Shown here piece by piece: positions 34,421 through 44,110 of a DNA stretch of 64,000 nucleotides. The notes under the pieces are model-generated. The model searched no databases and had not been told where the DNA came from. It saw only the letters and a list, made by a program, of their open reading frames with translations. The first letter of the stretch is position 1. Every line of letters starts with the position of its first letter. The stretch is from Clostridium sp. CAG:524 (lineage in GTDB: Bacteria; Bacillota_I; Bacilli_A; RF39; UBA660). The DNA is taken from contig FR880111.1 of assembly GCA_000434555.1 (NCBI GenBank), positions 1 through 64,000 of the forward strand, written 5' to 3'. Made by a program: the position numbers and the translations under genes.

Positions 34421-35076
34421 TGAAAAAGAAAATATTTGTAATACTTATTAGTATATTTGTAATGATTAGCTCAGTAAATGCAACATGTGATGATAATGAA
34501 AGAAATAGACTTAAAAGTTTATCAAAAGATATAACTTACGAAACTTCTTACAGCATAAGTACTAAAACATTTACAATTAAATTTTATAACGTATTTCCAG
34601 GATTAATAATAGGAATTAATGATGGTACAATTAAAGGTGGAGATAATAATGACAGTTATAGTGTTACAATTGATAATATTAAAGAAGGTGAACATTTAAC
34701 AGCCGACATATACGATAGTATAGGTTGTAATGAAAAATTAAATACATTATTTATAACATTACCATATTACAATAATTTTTATGGAACACAAAAATGTGAA
34801 AAATATGTTGGAAAGCTAACACAATGTACATATAAGTTTCTATCATACGAATTAACAGAAGATATATTAGACGGAGCAATAAAATCAATAGATACAGAAA
34901 TTAAACCTGTTATCCCTGAACCTGTCGTAAAAAAAACATTTTTTGAAAAAGCATATGAAACAGTAAAAACATTTCTTACTGACTGGGGAATTAACATTGG
35001 CTTATTCTTATTCTTTGGAATAGTTACAGCAGTAATAGGAGAAAAAATATATAGAAAGATAAAACATGGTATATAA
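34420..35076 (+). CDS. Type I membrane protein, Cys-containing, paralogue of the 35157 protein
   Basis: 218 residues: signal peptide (1-22, ...SSVNA/TC), external domain with conserved cysteines (CDDNERN, IGCNEKLNTLFITLPYY, QKCEKYVGKLTQC), then KKTFFEKAYETVKTF and a C-terminal membrane helix (about 190-208) with a basic tail. The paralogue at 35157 keeps the same order of elements. Its ATG overlaps the sortase stop codon (TAATG). A terminator at its end and a promoter beyond it separate it from the paralogue. Function unknown. Confidence 0.7.
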   Translation: MKKKIFVILISIFVMISSVNATCDDNERNRLKSLSKDITYETSYSISTKTFTIKFYNVFPGLIIGINDGTIKGGDNNDSYSVTIDNIKEGEHLTADIYDSIGCNEKLNTLFITLPYYNNFYGTQKCEKYVGKLTQCTYKFLSYELTEDILDGAIKSIDTEIKPVIPEPVVKKTFFEKAYETVKTFLTDWGINIGLFLFFGIVTAVIGEKIYRKIKHGI

Positions 35077-35093
35077 AAATTATCATGTTTTTA
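35061..35093 (+). terminator. Terminator overlapping the 3' end of the 34420 gene
   Basis: AAAACATGGTA (35061-35071) pairs with TATCATGTTTT (35081-35091, one G-U) around a 9-nt loop. It covers the stop codon. Confidence 0.7.
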
Positions 35094-35102
35094 AATATTT
35101 TA

Positions 35103-35131
35103 ATGACATTTTAATGCAGTTATGTTATAAT
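35103..35131 (+). promoter_or_regulatory. Promoter of the cysteine-rich surface operon
   Basis: -35 ATGACA (35103-35108), 17-nt spacer, -10 TATAAT (35126-35131) preceded by TG (extended -10). Confidence 0.7.
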
Positions 35132-35156
35132 TTTTCTAGAATAAAGTAGGTGAAAT

Positions 35157-35846
35157 ATGAGAAAGGTTAATTTAATTTTATTTAGTATTTTATGCTTATT
35201 TATTTTTACTTTTAAAGTAGATGCAGTATGTAATGATAAGGCGTTAAATGAATGGGCTACAAATGCTACAATTGAATATATGGAGGATGTTGATATAAGA
35301 GATCCAGAAGATAATCTTATACATAGTAAGGAATACTTGTATCTATTATTTATTTCTACTCAAAATGAAAAAGGAAAAATAATGGTAAAAGATTCAGAAG
35401 ATGAAAATGAATATGAAATAAAATATGATGATGAAATATTTTATGGATATGTAGTAGGTTCATATTTGCATATGAATGAAAAAACATATACATTTACATT
35501 ATATGGGGCAGAGAACTCTGCATGTCCTAATGAAAAGCTTAGAACGATAGAATATAAAGTACCTGCATATAATGTATATTCAAGATCAAAATATTGTTTA
35601 GAAAATCCAACAGAAGATATTTGTAAAACTAATAGTAATGAAATGAAAGATGTAAGTGACAAAGAATTTATTGAGATTATTAATAAAAAAGAAGAAGAAC
35701 AAAAAATTGCTAAAATGAACTTTTTTGAAAAAGCATTATATTATTTAAAGAAAAATTGGTACTTTATAGTAATACCTATAGTATTAGTTTCTGCTTTCTA
35801 TGCGATTAGAATTTATATATTAAAGAAGAAGGTGGATGAAGAATGA
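35157..35846 (+). CDS. Type I membrane protein, paralogue of the 34420 protein
   Basis: 229 residues: signal peptide (1-24, ...FKVDA/VC), external domain with CNDKALNEW, SACPNEKLRTIEYKVPAYN, YCLENPTEDIC, then MNFFEKALYYLKK and a membrane helix (about 195-216) with a KKK tail. Same arrangement as the 34420 protein, with weak sequence identity. The next gene starts inside its stop codon (ATGA overlap of 4 nt), so it is coupled to the giant cysteine-rich protein, perhaps as its membrane partner. Confidence 0.7.
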   Translation: MRKVNLILFSILCLFIFTFKVDAVCNDKALNEWATNATIEYMEDVDIRDPEDNLIHSKEYLYLLFISTQNEKGKIMVKDSEDENEYEIKYDDEIFYGYVVGSYLHMNEKTYTFTLYGAENSACPNEKLRTIEYKVPAYNVYSRSKYCLENPTEDICKTNSNEMKDVSDKEFIEIINKKEEEQKIAKMNFFEKALYYLKKNWYFIVIPIVLVSAFYAIRIYILKKKVDEE

Positions 35847-38800
35847 AAATAAAAAATAGTAAATATTATAAATTTTTAGTATTACTTTTATTTAGTTTTT
35901 CAAGCATTATGTATATTAAAGGTGATGGTGGAGGAAGCATTACTATCACTGGTTCAGGAAAAAAATTTACGGATATAAGTTTTTGTGGTAATACAGTTAT
36001 AAAGAGTGATGCTAAAACCAAAACAGTTACAGGTCAAGGAAAAGATAAAGGTACAGCAATGGCAAATGCTATTAAAGCTAGAAAAAGTGCTATTAACTCC
36101 TTACCAAGTGGCTCAACAGTAATAGATAGTTCATCAGCTGTTACATGTCATGTGTCTCCTATTTCTAATGGCGGAAATAAAGGTGGAAGTGGAAATGGTA
36201 GCAGCATAGGCGGCGGTATTATTATGGAAGATATGAATTATATAGAAGATGACATATATACAGTTGAAAAAATGTCATCGAATTCATGTATGAGATGCTG
36301 TTCAGGAAAAAATTGTAGTTATAAATGGGGAAATCCAAATAAATATAGAACTTGTCAAAGACAATCAGGAGTTGCTAATGAAGCAAGTTGTAGAGCAAAA
36401 AATAATAAGACTACTAAAAAACCTGGAGCAACAGTACCAGCTAATGGATGCTATTGCTGTGGTGCTTCCTCACAGGGATGTAAATATGTATGGAAGAAAA
36501 AAGGTGACCCAATAGGAGGCTGTGCAGCACAATCTAAAACATATGCTGAATGTACTGGACAAAATGTAGCAATAAAAGGATACGTTTGTAAAGCAAGTTA
36601 TACATATACTCCAGCCGGAAAAGTTAATAATGGAAGAGCTCAATTACCAACATATAAATATGATGCGACAGACCCAAATTTTGCTAATATAAGTGAAGAT
36701 GCTTATTGCTTACAAAAAGGTCGTCCAGGACCAGATAGTTCATCATGGTCATATACAGCACTTGATAATTTTGATATTTCATCTTGTAAGACTAGTGGAG
36801 ATAATTATCAATGTGGTCTAGCTGAAATAATGTGCCAAACAATGGATATAAGTGTAGATGAAAATGGAAAGTTTACTGTAAAAAACAACGGAAAATATTC
36901 ATATTCAACAGTATCAACTGCGCTTAGAACATGGGTAGCTTATGATAACTCATCAATACATGATGGAGGAGGAGTAAATACAGGCGGTTCTGGTGATGAT
37001 GGATTTGATTATTATTCAAACACAGATGTATACTCAAATAGTGCTAATTATTTTTTAAATAAAGGCGGAGAAGTTAAAAAATGTGGTAATTCATGTCCAG
37101 AAGGTTCTGAAAACTATGGAGTATTATGTTATGGCGATACAAATGAACAAAAAAATATACAAGGTGTAGTTGACTTATTACAAAATACAAGGAGTGGAAC
37201 ATCTTGTTTAGATAAACTTAATAAAACATTAAATGGAAATAGCGGTGAAGACGGAAACGATGCAACTGAAGGTGAATTAAGTTATGGAAAGCCAGGCATC
37301 GATATTGATTTAGATAAAAATTCGCAAACTGCAAATGTAAAAGTAACATTTAGTAAGATGAAAGTTGGTACAACAATAATATCAGAAAGTACAACTAACG
37401 TAGAAGTACCTGTTAAGTATTGTACTGAAGGTAGCTCAGGATGTACTGTTATTATTGAAGCATTTGACGCTAAAGGAAATAAAATAGCTGACGGCCAAAT
37501 GGGAAAATGTGCAAAAAATTATTGTGAAGTTAAATACAAATATAAACAAATGTGCGAAGAAAAAACTCAAACAGCACAAGATAATTATATTACAGCTAAA
37601 GTAACTGTTTATACAACAAGTGGAGCAAAGGGAGATAATAAAGCAGGAGCTTTAATAAAAAATTACGCTAAAGCAAGCGGAGAAGTTTCTCAACAATTTG
37701 TATCATTTGATGTAAAAGGCGTACAAGATTTATTAAATGGAAATCCTAGCAGTGGTGGAAGTACAGGTGGAACTGAAACAACTACTGAACTTTCAAAAGG
37801 ACCTGTTTATACTGCTAAGAAGTCAATCGTATGTCCATGCGATAACAAAAAAAGGTGTGATGATTTTAAAGTTGTAAATACACTACCAAGTAAATGTACT
37901 GATTATGATAATTTTAATCAAGGACTTTATGATACATATGATGAAGGTAAACTAGAAGAACCTTACATGAACTGTATCATGAATGCATGTAATGTTAGCC
38001 AACGTAATCAATATGATTTTAGTAAAGAATATGGAGTTGACGTTGGAATTTGTAGAATATTCTGTCGTGAAGAAGTAGAATTTTATTTGGCAAATAAAAC
38101 TAGAGTTTATGCAGGAATGCAATTTAAATATAAAATTGATGAAGTTCCAGGAGTTGCTAAGAAGAGAAAATTAACAAATGGTAACTCGCTAACATCAATG
38201 GTACTTCAAAAGAGACAATGTGCTTCTGAAATATATTATGATCATAGAAATCCATGGTATAATTATTCAACTAAAGATTCAAAATATGATAGTTATATTA
38301 AGGCAGGATATGATACATGGCAAAAAATGTATGGTAAGGCTGTAAAAGATATGGTTGATGCATGGAGTAGTTGGAAAGCATATGAAACATTGCATAAAAA
38401 AGAAGGATGGGGAACATGCAATCCATATTTAGATCATGCACCTGATGTTAATTGTTATAGTAGTGGTAGTGGATGTCCAAGTTCATGTCCTGTATCACAA
38501 ACATTACCAGGATTTGACTATGTATATTTATGGCCTCCTAAAGGTTCAACAGTAAATAACACCAAATCTGATACTGGAAATCCAGGATATAGTTATAATA
38601 ATAAGAGTGAAGACACTAATAATAAAGTAACATTTAATGTAAATAATCGAAATAACAGGCCTAGCGACCAAGATGGAAAATATAATCAAAGCAATGGTTC
38701 AACATCAAATGTGTGTGGCTCATATACATGTACTGATTCCAAAGGTAAAAAGGATACATGCTATAAATATAGTTGTACAGCAGGAGCAGCATCAGGATGT

Positions 38801-40243
38801 AAGAAAGGTGAACCAGGAAAAGATAAATGTAAAGTTAAAAATCAAGAGGCAGCATTATGGAGCGCATTTAAAGCAGCTGTTAATAATATTACGCAGTTAG
38901 TATATGAATTAGAAAACTGTAACTTATATAAAACTGAAGATTTAAAATTATATTATGATAGTGCAAGTTATGTAGATTTTAGCGGATATACTCCTCATAG
39001 ACCAAAGTATCAAGGTACTTATACATCAGCAATTGATGGAGGTACAACAAAAGATTATATTCTTAAACTTGCTAACTGTAAGAGCGAAAAAGGATGTATA
39101 TCTTTAGACCTTGAATATGCAGATAAAAAATATGGTGCTGAAACAACATTTGGTAAAGAAGTAGAAATTGTAGCGCAAGATAAAAATATAAAAGAACAAG
39201 ATTTAACACAAGACGCATGGTGCATTAATAGTAACGCTGGTGAAAAGAAAACTGGTAACTCATATAATGCAAGTTGTTATCCAGGACCTGGCAATACGGA
39301 TGTTGATTTAACAGGAAAAAATGTAAAAGGAGAACATGATTTAGTATCTTGCAAAGGATATGATACTAACGCACAATGTAAAGTAAATCAAGTTACAGGT
39401 GAAAAAATTGAACTTCCAATCAATGACTTTGCAATATTCACAGTAGTAAGTGAAGCTGATTTCTGGCAACCTAAGAGATATTCAACAGAAGTTTATACAG
39501 GTAATGTATTTGAAAGCGGTTCATCATACGGAGCTTCAACAACAAGCTTACCACCATATGTTTTCCCAGTAAGCATGGATAAAGAAAGCGGTGGTAAAAC
39601 AGGAGCATATGATGTAAAACATAAATATAGTTACGTTGGTTCTGCTTTAAGTAAAGCACAATTATTAAATGAAAACTATTATGAATTTACTTGTCAATAT
39701 GAAGTATACAATATTACTAACTTATATGATTGTAAGGTTGGTACTGATGCAAATAAAAATGCTGACTTAGAAACATGTAATAATAAGTGTTATGAAATAA
39801 AAGATGGAGTACCAATCATTCGTGATTGTGCAAGTTGGAATAATAGAACTAATGATTCTAAAGGATATGGATTTGTTTATAGAAATGTTGAGCTAAGTAA
39901 ATTATTCCCAGCGCCAAGAAAAGTTGGAAATAACTGGTATACTCACGATAGTGAACGAAAAGCCATAGAGGCAACAGCAAGTGATATGTATACAGACAGT
40001 GAAAAATATTTAGAATATAGTTTCATATTAAACAGTGATTCTATCAAGAAACTTAGAAAATATAACAAAGATAGAAATGGCGCCGGAGGTTACATTGACA
40101 ATACTCTTAGGGGATGTACTATAACTGATGGATTCTATAATTGTTCAAGTTCATTCTTAGACTTAATTAGAGATGATTCAAATAGTTTTGGAATAAAAGT
40201 TAATAAATCTGATGGAATATCAAGATATAGACAAGGATATTAA
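35843..40243 (+). CDS. Giant cysteine-rich secreted protein
   Basis: 1466 residues with an N-terminal signal helix (about 8-26) and no C-terminal anchor. It has dozens of cysteines, unusual for a Gram-positive surface protein. Two tandem modules near residues 149-187 and 203-240 share C-x2-CC-x4-5-C-x-Y-x-W...C...C (SCMRCCSGKNCSYKW and GCYCCGASSQGCKYVW). EDAYCLQKGRPGPDSS near 285 and QDAWCINSN ... CYPGPG near 1130 resemble each other and the Tyr-Cys start of thioester adhesin domains; the partner Gln is not certain. Gly/Ser-rich linkers join domains. No enzyme motif was recognised. Coupled to the 35157 gene upstream and followed 20 nt later by the C39-like gene. Confidence 0.72.
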   Translation: MKIKNSKYYKFLVLLLFSFSSIMYIKGDGGGSITITGSGKKFTDISFCGNTVIKSDAKTKTVTGQGKDKGTAMANAIKARKSAINSLPSGSTVIDSSSAVTCHVSPISNGGNKGGSGNGSSIGGGIIMEDMNYIEDDIYTVEKMSSNSCMRCCSGKNCSYKWGNPNKYRTCQRQSGVANEASCRAKNNKTTKKPGATVPANGCYCCGASSQGCKYVWKKKGDPIGGCAAQSKTYAECTGQNVAIKGYVCKASYTYTPAGKVNNGRAQLPTYKYDATDPNFANISEDAYCLQKGRPGPDSSSWSYTALDNFDISSCKTSGDNYQCGLAEIMCQTMDISVDENGKFTVKNNGKYSYSTVSTALRTWVAYDNSSIHDGGGVNTGGSGDDGFDYYSNTDVYSNSANYFLNKGGEVKKCGNSCPEGSENYGVLCYGDTNEQKNIQGVVDLLQNTRSGTSCLDKLNKTLNGNSGEDGNDATEGELSYGKPGIDIDLDKNSQTANVKVTFSKMKVGTTIISESTTNVEVPVKYCTEGSSGCTVIIEAFDAKGNKIADGQMGKCAKNYCEVKYKYKQMCEEKTQTAQDNYITAKVTVYTTSGAKGDNKAGALIKNYAKASGEVSQQFVSFDVKGVQDLLNGNPSSGGSTGGTETTTELSKGPVYTAKKSIVCPCDNKKRCDDFKVVNTLPSKCTDYDNFNQGLYDTYDEGKLEEPYMNCIMNACNVSQRNQYDFSKEYGVDVGICRIFCREEVEFYLANKTRVYAGMQFKYKIDEVPGVAKKRKLTNGNSLTSMVLQKRQCASEIYYDHRNPWYNYSTKDSKYDSYIKAGYDTWQKMYGKAVKDMVDAWSSWKAYETLHKKEGWGTCNPYLDHAPDVNCYSSGSGCPSSCPVSQTLPGFDYVYLWPPKGSTVNNTKSDTGNPGYSYNNKSEDTNNKVTFNVNNRNNRPSDQDGKYNQSNGSTSNVCGSYTCTDSKGKKDTCYKYSCTAGAASGCKKGEPGKDKCKVKNQEAALWSAFKAAVNNITQLVYELENCNLYKTEDLKLYYDSASYVDFSGYTPHRPKYQGTYTSAIDGGTTKDYILKLANCKSEKGCISLDLEYADKKYGAETTFGKEVEIVAQDKNIKEQDLTQDAWCINSNAGEKKTGNSYNASCYPGPGNTDVDLTGKNVKGEHDLVSCKGYDTNAQCKVNQVTGEKIELPINDFAIFTVVSEADFWQPKRYSTEVYTGNVFESGSSYGASTTSLPPYVFPVSMDKESGGKTGAYDVKHKYSYVGSALSKAQLLNENYYEFTCQYEVYNITNLYDCKVGTDANKNADLETCNNKCYEIKDGVPIIRDCASWNNRTNDSKGYGFVYRNVELSKLFPAPRKVGNNWYTHDSERKAIEATASDMYTDSEKYLEYSFILNSDSIKKLRKYNKDRNGAGGYIDNTLRGCTITDGFYNCSSSFLDLIRDDSNSFGIKVNKSDGISRYRQGY

Positions 40244-40263
40244 GAAAGGAGAGTAATGATTAA

Positions 40264-41397
40264 ATGAAGGAATCAGTTTGGGGATATTTAATACTAGTTC
40301 TTGGAATAGTTGTAATCGTTATTCTTCTTCTAATCCAAAGAATTACAACGACAACAGAAGAAGATTTCTATTTAGGACGTGAAGTAATGGAAGCATCAAT
40401 GCTTGACGCAGTAGACTATGGTACTTTTAGAACAACCGGTAAAATAGTAATGTCAAAAGAAAAGTTTGTTGAAGTATTTATACGTAGATTTGCTGAAAGT
40501 ATCACAAATAATAAAGATTATCAACTAGATTTTTATGATATATATGAAGAACCACCTAAAGCAACTGTTCGTGTAAGAACAGTAAGTGGTGATACAACAT
40601 TAAATTCTGATACATTTGATATTAAGCTTGATACTTATATGCATGGTATATTAGAAAGCGTTTATGGTACTGAACCTGGTACTAATAGTACTCCAACTAC
40701 ACCAGGTAAAGGTAGTGGAACAGCTGGAATGGGTGCACTTACTCCATATGATGAAGCAGAAGAAGAAGAAGTTGAAGAGGAAGAAGAAACAAAAGAGGCA
40801 CCACCACTATCTTGCGATGTACAAACTAAAAATACAAATTATAATACTAAATTTGCTAATGGAGCTAACTTACGTGATTATGGATGCGGTTATACATCAA
40901 TATCTATGGTAGCTAGAGCATTTGGTAAAAATGTATCACCAGAACAAGTTGCTAATGATATTTGGGATGGACCAAATCATAATTCAAGTACACTTGCTGG
41001 TCAAGATTCTGAAGTTTGTGGAAAAAATGGTGCTAGTACAAGTACTTGTGGTAGAGTTACTACTGGTACACTAACAAATGATAAATTGCTTGGAAAATAT
41101 GGATTAAGTGGCAATGTACTATTTAATCAAAATACAAGTGAAGCAGATAGAAAGAAAGCAATAACAGATGCATTGAATCGTGGAGAAGCAATTATCCTTA
41201 GAATACCTAATCACTATATAGCAATTTCCGGTTCACCAGATAACATTCAATTATGTAATCCTTGGGATAGAGAACAAAATGGTACTTATACAGTGGACAG
41301 TCTATTTAGTAATAGTGCTATTACTAACTGGCATGGTAAATGTGGTAGTACTAATGAATGTGGTATATGGTATGGTGCTTCATATTCAACTAAATAA
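40264..41397 (+). CDS. Membrane-anchored papain-fold (C39-like) protein with pseudopilin-like N-terminus
   Basis: 377 residues. The N-terminus MKESVWGYLILVLGIVVIV is a membrane helix preceded by the same M-(K/R)-E-(S/A) block as the Tad pilin-like and TadE-like proteins at 48865 and 49245. An external domain (30-140), a Thr/Pro/Gly and Glu-rich linker, then a C39-like peptidase domain: Cys208 in RDYGCGYTSISMVARAFG, His317 in RIPNHYIAISG and Asn332 in CNPWD. C39-type domains cleave double-glycine leaders or act as cell-wall or surface cysteine peptidases. Here it is on the outside, so maturation of the giant cysteine-rich protein or a Gly-rich partner is a guess. RBS AAAGGAGAG. Confidence 0.75.
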   Translation: MKESVWGYLILVLGIVVIVILLLIQRITTTTEEDFYLGREVMEASMLDAVDYGTFRTTGKIVMSKEKFVEVFIRRFAESITNNKDYQLDFYDIYEEPPKATVRVRTVSGDTTLNSDTFDIKLDTYMHGILESVYGTEPGTNSTPTTPGKGSGTAGMGALTPYDEAEEEEVEEEEETKEAPPLSCDVQTKNTNYNTKFANGANLRDYGCGYTSISMVARAFGKNVSPEQVANDIWDGPNHNSSTLAGQDSEVCGKNGASTSTCGRVTTGTLTNDKLLGKYGLSGNVLFNQNTSEADRKKAITDALNRGEAIILRIPNHYIAISGSPDNIQLCNPWDREQNGTYTVDSLFSNSAITNWHGKCGSTNECGIWYGASYSTK

Positions 41398-41406
41398 AGA
41401 GCAATT

Positions 41407-41437
41407 AAAAAAGTGTTGTTAATTCAACGCTTTTTTC
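41407..41437 (+). terminator. Bidirectional terminator between the C39-like and yfhO genes
   Basis: AAAAGTGTTG and CAACGCTTTT pair (about 41409-41434, one G-U) around a 6-nt loop, with A- and T-runs on either side. Confidence 0.85.
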
Positions 41438-43961
41438 TTATGTAAATAATTGTTACTATAAACGCTAAACTAGAAATAATAAGTCCAACAATAAATCCAC
41501 TTGGAACATAGTTCATTTTTATATTATGTTTACCTTTATCTAAATCTAAACATATAAATGAATCAAAACATATATCATAATTTACTTTATTATCATCAAC
41601 ATAGATATTCCATCCTTTATCATATGGAATAGTTAATAATAATACATTTTTATCATTATTAACATCTATATTTCCTTCTATATGATTATCTTTATTATAC
41701 TTAGTTATATTAAATTCATTTTTCTTAAGTTCATTAATTGTTTCAATATAATTATCATAATCTATTTGATACCATATTAATGAATCATATTTTATTTTAG
41801 TAGCATTTGATTTAATAACAATTTTATATTCATCATTCTTCTTAATAAATAATGGTATTTGTTTATTATATACATTCTTTATTTCTTTATTGTTAATATA
41901 AACAGTATAAGAACCATCAAAAATGTTATTATTAAACATTATTGAATCAGGATTATTTTTTTCAGTTAGTTCAATATTCGGAATAAGAAATGCATCATTA
42001 CTAGCTTTACCACTAATTACCGCATAGAAATTTTTATCTGGTATAATGTATTTTTTATTATTATCAATTTTAATATTTGCATTATATATTTTAATATTAT
42101 TATCTATTTTATATGTTTTAATATCAGTATTTAACATTGAATTAATTAAATTTTCAGTATTCTGATAAGAACTATTACTTTCTTTAAATTTCTTATTATA
42201 AATCATATATCCTAAACTTAATGCATCTTTATTTAAATACATGTAAGGATTTTCATTATAAACATTTTCATAATACATTTCATCTTTACTACCATTTATA
42301 TATTTTATACCAAGTAATGATGTTAAATATGGATTATAATTATTAAATTTTACATTTGTTTCATGTTTAACACTATATCCAAATTTTCTTAAAAAATTTA
42401 ATATTTTAGCATTTCTAACTGAATTAAAATGATTTATGCCATTATAATTCAATAGGGAAGGTGAATTATATACAAGTTCGAAATCTACTTCAATTCTATA
42501 AAAATTATTATCTTTATTTTCAATTTCCTTTATCTTGTTTATTGCATCTTTATATTTATTTAAATATAATTTATAGTCTTGTATTTCAGGATGAATTTGA
42601 AGTATTGTAAAAGTTAAAATTATATTAAAAGTTATTTCAGTAAAGAATAAAATTAACAATAATGTTTTAGTTTTTTTATTCTCAATTAAGAATACATACA
42701 ATATAAGTAGAAGAAAACTAAATATTAGAGAAAAAATCTTAAAGCCATTATTACAATCAATTTTTGATATAGGGTATAATGTTAATAATATAAAAGATAT
42801 TATAATAATTAAATTCTCTTTTATATTAGTTTTATAAGTAATATTAGTTATTTCCTTCATAGCAACAGTTATTAAAAAGAAAGAAAATGTAAATATATAT
42901 CTATTAGGATACCAAATAGGTCTTTGAAATAATTGCCAGGCAAAATCTAATAAATTAAAACTTATACTAAGTAAAAAGAATAATATGAAAATTAATGTAG
43001 TAATTCTTTCTTTTTTAGATATTTTTTTATTAAAGAAATATTTTATTACTAATATTATTACAAATAATGAAACATATATATTAACCATACCATATTCTAA
43101 ATCATAATTAGATGTAGAACCTGGTAAGAATTTATAAAATATATTTAAGAAGTTCATATTAAATTTGAAATATTCTGTTTTACTAGATGCATAGAGTAAT
43201 GCTTTTCCTTTTAATAGTTCACTTGCTTCAGGAATAATTATTATCATACACATAAATCCTGAAAGTAAACTTGATATAATAAAGTCTTTAATAATATTTT
43301 TATCTAATTTATAAATAACAATATTATATATAAAATATAACAATGAGAATATACATACCATATAACCAATATAAAAATTAGATATTATTGATAATGTAAG
43401 TGATATTATATAAAGTCTATTTTTTCTTTCATAAATTAATTTATCAAGACCTAAGATTACTATAGGAAATAAAACAACTGTATCAAAATACATGTAATTA
43501 AAGAAATAGCATACATTATAAGCCATTAACGCATAACTTATACTAAATATAATATATCTTAAATTAGATTGATTTTTAAATTTATATTTTAAGTATTTAC
43601 ACATTGTAAATCCAGAAAGACCAATTCTTAAAAGAATAATAAATGTATAATATTCTAATATATTTTCACTAGTACTAAATATACAAAGTAGGTTAGTTGG
43701 ATTAAACATATAATATATACTAGTCGCATAAAAATTATATCCAAGTAATCCTTTAAATGAATAGAATAGACTTTCATTACCAAGAAGAACATTTTTATAA
43801 TAACTAGTAAATCCAGCATATTGATAATACCCATCATATTTTGATAGAACTTGTCCACCAAAAGGATATATCTTACAAACTAGACAGCATATTAACATTA
43901 TTAATATTGGTACTATAAAAGCTAAAATTTCAGGTAAATGTTTTTTAAAATTCTTTTTCAT
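41424..43961 (-). CDS. yfhO: YfhO family polytopic membrane protein (GT-C-like)
   Basis: 845 residues with 12 or more membrane helices in the first 440 residues, a large external domain and one last helix (about 820-840). GGQVLSKYDGYYQYAGFTSYY and GLLGYNFYATSIYYMFNP near the N-terminus are typical YfhO phrases. In Firmicutes YfhO is a glycosyltransferase-fold protein needed for glycosylation of lipoteichoic acid or related envelope polymers. That fits the LtaS, LCP and TagO-type genes downstream. Monocistronic, converging on the C39-like gene. Confidence 0.85.
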   Translation of the reverse strand: MKKNFKKHLPEILAFIVPILIMLICCLVCKIYPFGGQVLSKYDGYYQYAGFTSYYKNVLLGNESLFYSFKGLLGYNFYATSIYYMFNPTNLLCIFSTSENILEYYTFIILLRIGLSGFTMCKYLKYKFKNQSNLRYIIFSISYALMAYNVCYFFNYMYFDTVVLFPIVILGLDKLIYERKNRLYIISLTLSIISNFYIGYMVCIFSLLYFIYNIVIYKLDKNIIKDFIISSLLSGFMCMIIIIPEASELLKGKALLYASSKTEYFKFNMNFLNIFYKFLPGSTSNYDLEYGMVNIYVSLFVIILVIKYFFNKKISKKERITTLIFILFFLLSISFNLLDFAWQLFQRPIWYPNRYIFTFSFFLITVAMKEITNITYKTNIKENLIIIISFILLTLYPISKIDCNNGFKIFSLIFSFLLLILYVFLIENKKTKTLLLILFFTEITFNIILTFTILQIHPEIQDYKLYLNKYKDAINKIKEIENKDNNFYRIEVDFELVYNSPSLLNYNGINHFNSVRNAKILNFLRKFGYSVKHETNVKFNNYNPYLTSLLGIKYINGSKDEMYYENVYNENPYMYLNKDALSLGYMIYNKKFKESNSSYQNTENLINSMLNTDIKTYKIDNNIKIYNANIKIDNNKKYIIPDKNFYAVISGKASNDAFLIPNIELTEKNNPDSIMFNNNIFDGSYTVYINNKEIKNVYNKQIPLFIKKNDEYKIVIKSNATKIKYDSLIWYQIDYDNYIETINELKKNEFNITKYNKDNHIEGNIDVNNDKNVLLLTIPYDKGWNIYVDDNKVNYDICFDSFICLDLDKGKHNIKMNYVPSGFIVGLIISSLAFIVTIIYIRKKR

Positions 43962-44058
43962 ATCACATCACATAAAATATTTTATCAAATTAATAAAGTA
44001 AATTATACCTATTTTTAATTTTATAATAAATAATATATTGAAAAGAAATTATCTAATG

Positions 44059-44103
44059 TGTTATAATTAATTAGAATAGATAGTACATGAAGTCTATGGA
44101 GGG
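44059..44103 (+). promoter_or_regulatory. Extended -10 promoter and RBS of the Tad-like locus
   Basis: TGTTATAAT at 44059-44067, then GGAGGG at 44098-44103, 7 nt upstream of ATG 44111. An ATG at 44087 has no RBS. Confidence 0.65.
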
Positions 44104-44110
44104 AAAAAGA

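Noticed and set aside
40664..40912. Separate 82-residue gene rich in Lys/His
   Set aside because: It is an out-of-frame shadow of the Glu-rich linker of the C39-like gene, with no RBS.
44087..44110. Longer start of the first CpaB
   Set aside because: The RBS GGAGGG lies between this ATG and the one at 44111, so it can only serve the latter.
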